Below are positions 33,881 to 37,860 of a stretch of DNA of 37,860 nucleotides, piece after piece. Origin of the DNA: an uncultured Erysipelotrichaceae bacterium (lineage in GTDB: Bacteria > Bacillota_I > Bacilli_A > Erysipelotrichales > Coprobacillaceae). The translations under genes were made by a program, and so were the position numbers. Under the pieces are notes generated by a model. The model saw nothing but the letters and a program-made list of their open reading frames with translations. It searched no databases and was not told where the DNA came from. The stretch is from the NCBI GenBank assembly GCA_947074115.1, contig CAMTOK010000009.1:1-37860 (forward strand), given 5' to 3'. Numbering within the stretch: the stretch's first letter is position 1; every line of letters starts with the position of its first letter.

Positions 33881-33909
33881 TTGACATATTGTCATATATT
33901 GCATATGAT
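33881..33909 (+). promoter_or_regulatory. tyrS promoter
   Basis: TTGACA (33881-33886), 17 bases, TATGAT (33904-33909). The -35 lies in the palindrome TGACA-TAT-TGTCA (33882-33894). Confidence 0.8.
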
Positions 33910-33929
33910 AATAGTACGGCATTGAAAGA

Positions 33930-34122
33930 AAATAGTAGTTATATAGCGTTGTTTAGAGAGTCTGTGGTTGGTGAAAACAGATCATCACTTATAATGAATA
34001 CACTCTGGAGCTTCTAAGTGCAAAGCTTAGACGGTGAAACCCGTTATCTATTTGAGAGTATGTTAATAAACATAAATAAAGGTGGTACCGCGAGAATTCG
34101 TCCTTTTGATGAATTCTTTTTT
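33930..34122 (+). promoter_or_regulatory. T-box riboswitch leader of tyrS, specifier TAC (Tyr)
   Basis: The stem I base pairs AGAGT (33957-33961) with ACTCT (34002-34006). TAC at 33999-34001 lies just inside it and matches the downstream tyrosyl-tRNA synthetase. The T-box AAATAAAGGTGGTACCGCG ends at 34092. The terminator is AGAATTCGTC (34093-34102) with GATGAATTCT (34108-34117) and a T-tract to 34122. This leader calibrates the specifier rule used for the other two. Confidence 0.95.
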
Positions 34123-34144
34123 ATATTATAAAGGAGGAAAATAC

Positions 34145-35371
34145 ATGAATATTTATGAAGAGTTAGAATGGCGTGGACTTATTAAAGATGTCAGTTCAGA
34201 AGAATTAAAAGACAAGTTAAATAAAGGTGGAATGACTTTTTATATTGGAACTGATCCAACTGGAGACAGTTTGCACATAGGGCATTTCTCGTCTTTCTTA
34301 ATCAGTAAAAGATTAAAGGATGCTGGACATAACCCAATTTTATTAGTTGGTGGAGCGACAGGATTAATAGGTGATCCTAAACCTGATACTGAAAGACCAA
34401 TGATCACAAAAGAACAAGTTGATCATAACTTTCAATGTTTAAAGAAACAAGCACAAGATTTATTTGGATTTGAAGTCGTTAATAACTATGACTGGTCTAA
34501 AGATATTAACTTTATTGATTTCTTAAGAGATTTTGGTAAGTATTTCAATATCAACTATATGTTAAGCAAAGATGTCGTTAAAAGACGTTTAGATTTAGGG
34601 ATTACTTATACAGAGTTTTCTTATATGATCATGCAAGCGTTGGATTTCGAATGGCTATTTAGAAATAAAGATTGTACATTACAAGTCGCAGGACAAGATC
34701 AATGGGGTAACATTACAGCTGGTATCGAATTGATCCGTAAAAAGAATGCGAAGGAAGCATATGGTTTTACTATGCCATTATTGACGAAATCAGATGGGAC
34801 GAAATTTGGTAAAACGAATGGTCAAGCAATTTGGTTAGATCGTAGTAAAACATCACCTTACGAAATGTATCAATTCTTTATTAATTCAGAAGATGAAAAA
34901 GTAATTGATTACTTAAAATTCTTAACTTTCTTATCAAAAGAAGAAATCGAAGAATTAGAAGAGAAAAATAAAACTCAACCGCATTTAAGAGAAGCGCATA
35001 AAGCATTAGCGAAAGAAGTGATTACATTTATTCATGGAGCTGATGCATATCAAGAAGCTTTAGATATGAGTCAAATGTTGTTCTCTGGACAAATTCAAGA
35101 GTTAACATATGAACAAGTTCAATCATGCTTTAATGGTGTACCAACAACTGATGTTGATGAAGATTTACAAATCTTAAATGCACTCGTTATGGTAGGGGCA
35201 GCATCTTCAAACCGTGAAGCAAGACAATTTGTTACTGGTGGATCAGTATTAATTAATGGTGAAAAGGTAACTGATGTTGAATTCACAATTAAAAAAGAGA
35301 ATGCTTTTGGAGAAAAAGCAACTGTTATAAGACGTGGTAAAAAGAATTACTATGTTATTAATCACAAATAG
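34145..35371 (+). CDS. tyrS: Tyrosine-tRNA ligase
   Basis: This 408-residue class I synthetase has the HIGH motif at 44-47 (SLHIGHFS) and the KMSKS-equivalent KFGKT at 220-224. Tyrosine-pocket segments include YIGTDPTGDSLH and QVAGQDQWGN. A C-terminal S4 RNA-binding domain (REARQFVTGGSVLINGEKV) binds tRNA. AAGGAGG at 34131-34137 selects this ATG; the frame itself is open through the T-box. It is controlled by the tyrosine T-box. The FKBP-like lipoprotein gene follows after eight bases. Confidence 0.97.
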   Translation: MNIYEELEWRGLIKDVSSEELKDKLNKGGMTFYIGTDPTGDSLHIGHFSSFLISKRLKDAGHNPILLVGGATGLIGDPKPDTERPMITKEQVDHNFQCLKKQAQDLFGFEVVNNYDWSKDINFIDFLRDFGKYFNINYMLSKDVVKRRLDLGITYTEFSYMIMQALDFEWLFRNKDCTLQVAGQDQWGNITAGIELIRKKNAKEAYGFTMPLLTKSDGTKFGKTNGQAIWLDRSKTSPYEMYQFFINSEDEKVIDYLKFLTFLSKEEIEELEEKNKTQPHLREAHKALAKEVITFIHGADAYQEALDMSQMLFSGQIQELTYEQVQSCFNGVPTTDVDEDLQILNALVMVGAASSNREARQFVTGGSVLINGEKVTDVEFTIKKENAFGEKATVIRRGKKNYYVINHK

Positions 35372-35379
35372 GAGAATAT

Positions 35380-35733
35380 ATGAAAAAATTATTAGGTCTA
35401 GTTTTAGTTTTAATGATCCTTGTTGGATGTCAAGGTAACAATACATCAAGCGGAACAAGTGGTAATTTAGTGAGTGAAGGCGATGTCGTAAAAGCAAGTT
35501 TTGTAGGAAAAATGGATGGAGAAGTTTTCTCTGGTGGTTCAGCGACAGACCAAATTATTGAAATTGGATCTGGATTGTATATTGATGGATTTGAAGATGG
35601 ATTCATTGGTATGAAAATCGGTGAAACAAAAGCTGTTAATTTAACATTCCCAAGTAATTATTATGAAGAACTTGCTGATAAAGAAGTCGTTTTTGAATTA
35701 ACAGTAAGTAATATATATAAATCAGTTAAATAA
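35380..35733 (+). CDS. Lipoprotein with a trigger-factor-like FKBP peptidyl-prolyl isomerase domain
   Basis: This 117-residue protein has the lipobox LVGC with Cys17 and a Gly/Ser/Asn linker. Residues about 36-113 match the FKBP-type PPIase domain, especially that of trigger factor: GKMDGEVFSGGSATDQIIEI, then IGSGLYIDGFEDGFIGMKIG and TFPSNYYEELADKEVVFEL. A membrane-anchored extracytoplasmic prolyl isomerase/foldase is expected, similar in role to PrsA but of another fold. There is no ribosome-binding or C-terminal chaperone part. It starts eight bases after tyrS with AGGAG overlapping the stop, so it is probably cotranscribed and shares the tyrosine T-box. Confidence 0.88.
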   Translation: MKKLLGLVLVLMILVGCQGNNTSSGTSGNLVSEGDVVKASFVGKMDGEVFSGGSATDQIIEIGSGLYIDGFEDGFIGMKIGETKAVNLTFPSNYYEELADKEVVFELTVSNIYKSVK

Positions 35734-35738
35734 ATTAT

Positions 35739-35765
35739 AAACCTCGTAAATATGAGGTTTTTTTT
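35739..35765 (+). terminator. Rho-independent terminator of the tyrS operon
   Basis: AAACCTC pairs with GAGGTTT, extended by a G-U and A-T pairs, and is followed by a T-tract. Confidence 0.85.
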
Positions 35766-35808
35766 ATTTGAAAATATTAAAATTAGATATTTAAATAATG
35801 TGCAACTA

Positions 35809-35817
35809 TGTTATAAT
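35809..35817 (+). promoter_or_regulatory. Extended -10 promoter of the two-component operon
   Basis: TGTTATAAT, a TGn extended -10 with perfect TATAAT. No convincing -35 and no clear LytTR direct repeat were seen nearby. Confidence 0.6.
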
Positions 35818-35850
35818 CAAAGTAATTGAATAGAATTGGAGGGAGAGCTT

Positions 35851-36573
35851 ATGCTACGAGTCGTCATTTGTGATGATGATTATGTTGTGTGTGAGGAGTT
35901 AGAAAGTCGACTATGTTCAATTTTAAGTGTTGGAAAGGTTGCATTTAAAATTGACATTTACTACTCAGGCGAGTCTTTTTTAAGACATTATAAAGCAAAC
36001 CCTAACGTTGATTTATTATTTTTAGATATCGAATTAGGGGATACAATCGGTGTCTCTATTGGTGAAGTGATAAGGGATGAGTATCGTGATGAAAAAACAC
36101 AAATTGTGTATATATCATCTCAACCATCGTATGCCTTGTCTTTGTTTAAGACAAGACCTTTAGATTTCTTAATTAAACCTGTCACCACTCAGCAATTGAC
36201 TGATATTATTAATGTTTTCTTTAAATTAAGAATTCATGATAACAAAATGTTTGAATATAGCGTTAAGAAAAGATTGTACTGTATTGCTTATGAAAATATT
36301 ATGTATTTTGAAAGTTGTGAGAAAAAAGTATTTATACATAGAGTTAAGGGGGAAGATATTCATTTCTATGGTCGACTAGATCAGGTTAATGAAGAAACGG
36401 ACGAAAGATTTATGTTTATTCATAAATCATACATAGTGAATTATACAAAAATAAAAACACTTGCATATGATCACGTTGTTTTAATTGATGGGACAAGACT
36501 TCCTATTAGTCAAAGTCGTAGACAACAAATGAGACAACTGCAAATGTTATTAAGGAAACAACATAATGGATAA
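35851..36573 (+). CDS. LytTR-family response regulator (AgrA/ComE type)
   Basis: This 240-residue cytoplasmic regulator has a CheY-like receiver with acidic Asp8 and Asp9, phosphoacceptor Asp59 (LLFLDIELG), a Ser in YISSQPSY, and Lys109 (FLIKPV). It is followed by a LytTR DNA-binding domain from about 135 to 235 (FESCEKKVFIHRVKG, RFMFIHKSYIVNY, LPISQSRRQ). The frame is open from a TTG at 35836, but TGGAGGGAG fixes the ATG at 35851. It overlaps the kinase gene by eight bases. Peptide quorum sensing or bacteriocin control is typical of the family, but the target genes are not in the window. Confidence 0.93.
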   Translation: MLRVVICDDDYVVCEELESRLCSILSVGKVAFKIDIYYSGESFLRHYKANPNVDLLFLDIELGDTIGVSIGEVIRDEYRDEKTQIVYISSQPSYALSLFKTRPLDFLIKPVTTQQLTDIINVFFKLRIHDNKMFEYSVKKRLYCIAYENIMYFESCEKKVFIHRVKGEDIHFYGRLDQVNEETDERFMFIHKSYIVNYTKIKTLAYDHVVLIDGTRLPISQSRRQQMRQLQMLLRKQHNG

Positions 36574-37858
36574 TCCTTTTTACGTTGTTTCCTATGTCTT
36601 ATTAAACTTTATAGTGATTTATATCGCTCACAAATATTTTGAATTTGCATTTGAAAAACGCTTTAAACAAGAACCTTTTATAAAAACATATATTAGAGAT
36701 ACTTTTGTTTATTTATATTTAACAATTGTTCATTTGTTTTTGCCCCAAGTTTATATAACACAAGCTTTTAATATTTTTGTGTTTATTTTACTTTCACAAA
36801 AGTATGATGTTAAATTAAAGAAACGAATGATGGCAATATTTTTATTGTGTTTTATACTTTTACTCTCTGAAATTGCAGGAATCTTATTTTCAACATTATT
36901 CTTTACAAATAATGTTTATACAATCGGGTTGTTTATAGCACGTTTTGTTGCCTTAGGTATAGTTGCCTTTATATATAATTGGCGAGGGAAGGTATTCACT
37001 CAGGCTCTGACAAAAGAACAGTGGACTGCACTCGTTATTTATCCGGTAGAAATGGTTGTTATCATTGGTATTTTATTTAAATATATGCAACCAGATGCTT
37101 TGTTCTTTTCACTTGTTATTGTATTGGTAATTAATTGTCTATTGATCTATATTTTCTTCAGTGTGAGACAAAATCTTGTTCAGTCCCTAGAAAACAAGAT
37201 TGAAACAATCAAAAAAACAAATGAAGTTCATTTAGCCGCAAAAGAAAAGAAGTACTATTTAAAACAATTAGAGATTATGATGAAGTCAAACGATGATATT
37301 CGAAAAATGAGGCATGATTATAAAAATCATTTTTTAACATTAGAATCCTTAGTGAAAAAAGGTAATGAAGAAGAAATTTTATCGTTTATTCATCGATTAT
37401 ATCCTCGTGATGTCATTGATTTTCAGTTTGTGAATACGAATCATGTTGTCGTCGACAGTGTTATAAATTACTATCTTTCAAAAGCAGAAAAAAACAATGT
37501 TAAAATGACATATGATATACGTATCCCACAAAACTTAAATGTTGACGCTTTTGATCTTAATGTTATTTTAACGAATTTATTAGACAATGCCTTTGAAGCA
37601 AAGCAGCTCGATGAAGATCACTATGTCTCTATAAAAATGATCTATGATTGTTCAACGCTCTTTATTGATGTGAGTAATTCTTTTGATGGTCACGTGTTAT
37701 ACAATGGTGATGAAATCAAAACCTCTAAATTGGGAGATAACCATGGATTTGGTATGAGAAATATTATGTCTTGCGTTGAAAAATATAATGGAATTTTAGA
37801 ATGTGATCCTGGTGACCTTGAATTTAATTCGACAGTATTTTTATATGTAAATGAATAA
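36566..37858 (+). CDS. Sensor histidine kinase, GHKL/AgrC-like
   Basis: This 430-residue protein has about six hydrophobic segments in residues 1-205 and a coiled linker (NKIETIKKTNEVHLAAKEKK). The dimerisation helix carries phosphoacceptor His250 in RKMRHDYKNHFLTL. The GHKL ATPase has N-box TNLLDNAFEA (Asn337, Asn341) and G-box GDNHGFGMRNI. This is the HPK10 (AgrC/ComD) layout. It starts inside the regulator gene (ATGGATAA), so the two are translated together. The stop codon ends two bases before the window edge, so a partner peptide or AgrB gene, if any, would lie further downstream. Confidence 0.93.
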   Translation: MDNPFYVVSYVLLNFIVIYIAHKYFEFAFEKRFKQEPFIKTYIRDTFVYLYLTIVHLFLPQVYITQAFNIFVFILLSQKYDVKLKKRMMAIFLLCFILLLSEIAGILFSTLFFTNNVYTIGLFIARFVALGIVAFIYNWRGKVFTQALTKEQWTALVIYPVEMVVIIGILFKYMQPDALFFSLVIVLVINCLLIYIFFSVRQNLVQSLENKIETIKKTNEVHLAAKEKKYYLKQLEIMMKSNDDIRKMRHDYKNHFLTLESLVKKGNEEEILSFIHRLYPRDVIDFQFVNTNHVVVDSVINYYLSKAEKNNVKMTYDIRIPQNLNVDAFDLNVILTNLLDNAFEAKQLDEDHYVSIKMIYDCSTLFIDVSNSFDGHVLYNGDEIKTSKLGDNHGFGMRNIMSCVEKYNGILECDPGDLEFNSTVFLYVNE

Positions 37859-37860
37859 AC

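Noticed and set aside
34082-34144. Longer N-terminus for tyrS starting with GTG
   Set aside because: It would translate the T-box and terminator sequence; the AAGGAGG-led ATG at 34145 gives the normal TyrRS start.
1-37860. Search for CRISPR arrays, insertion sequences, prophage genes, tRNA and rRNA
   Set aside because: No spaced repeats, transposase or integrase pattern, cloverleaf or rRNA-like stretch was recognised; the only RNA elements seen are the three T-box leaders.

Overview
The window is a densely packed, AT-rich bacterial chromosome segment with no mobile element, CRISPR array, rRNA or tRNA gene that I could see. Gram-positive RBSs, three T-box leaders, a CIRCE-type operator, LtaS-like and SpoVB-like genes and Bacillus-type gene order place it in the low-GC Firmicutes (Bacillota). 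The AT-rich codon use, heavy bias to TAA stops and shortened Bacillus-like clusters suggest an Erysipelotrichia/Coprobacillaceae-type gut bacterium, but that placement is inference. I call 33 protein genes. Several starts are moved downstream to the codon with the best RBS.

Positions 1-7500 hold an L-2-hydroxyacid (lactate-type) dehydrogenase, htpG under an HrcA/CIRCE-like operator, a nitroreductase, a solitary PfkB-type sugar-phosphate kinase, and a 908-residue protein. That protein carries two RNA polymerase alpha-CTD-like domains followed by a sigma region 4-like helix-turn-helix, and is the most unusual gene here. Positions 7500-15320 hold a DUF2812-like membrane protein, a Na/Pi-cotransporter-PhoU fusion, an aldo/keto reductase, an ABC exporter and an LtaS-type sulfatase-fold enzyme, with shared bidirectional terminators between convergent pairs.

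Positions 15389-19260 hold a small membrane protein and then a T-box-controlled operon: lipoprotein solute-binding protein, permease, ATPase and aminotransferase. The specifier I read is CGC (Arg), which predicts an arginine-responsive importer. Positions 19266-28724 follow the Bacillus order spoVB-comN-recJ-apt-relA-hisS-aspS with secDF and dtd missing. hisS-aspS has its own T-box, where GAC (Asp) and CAC (His) overlap at the specifier site.

Positions 28711-35371 hold an M24 peptidase, a 33-residue CxxC microprotein on the other strand, and a second Bacillus-like order, murC-ytxG-ytxH-ccpA-tyrS. A lipoprotein gene of unknown function sits between ccpA and tyrS, and tyrS has a T-box with specifier UAC (Tyr). 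The last genes are a lipoprotein with a trigger-factor-like PPIase domain and an Agr-type LytTR response regulator/histidine kinase pair that ends two bases before the window edge. Overall the segment combines housekeeping (translation, stringent response, wall synthesis, catabolite control) with uncharged-tRNA sensing at three operons.
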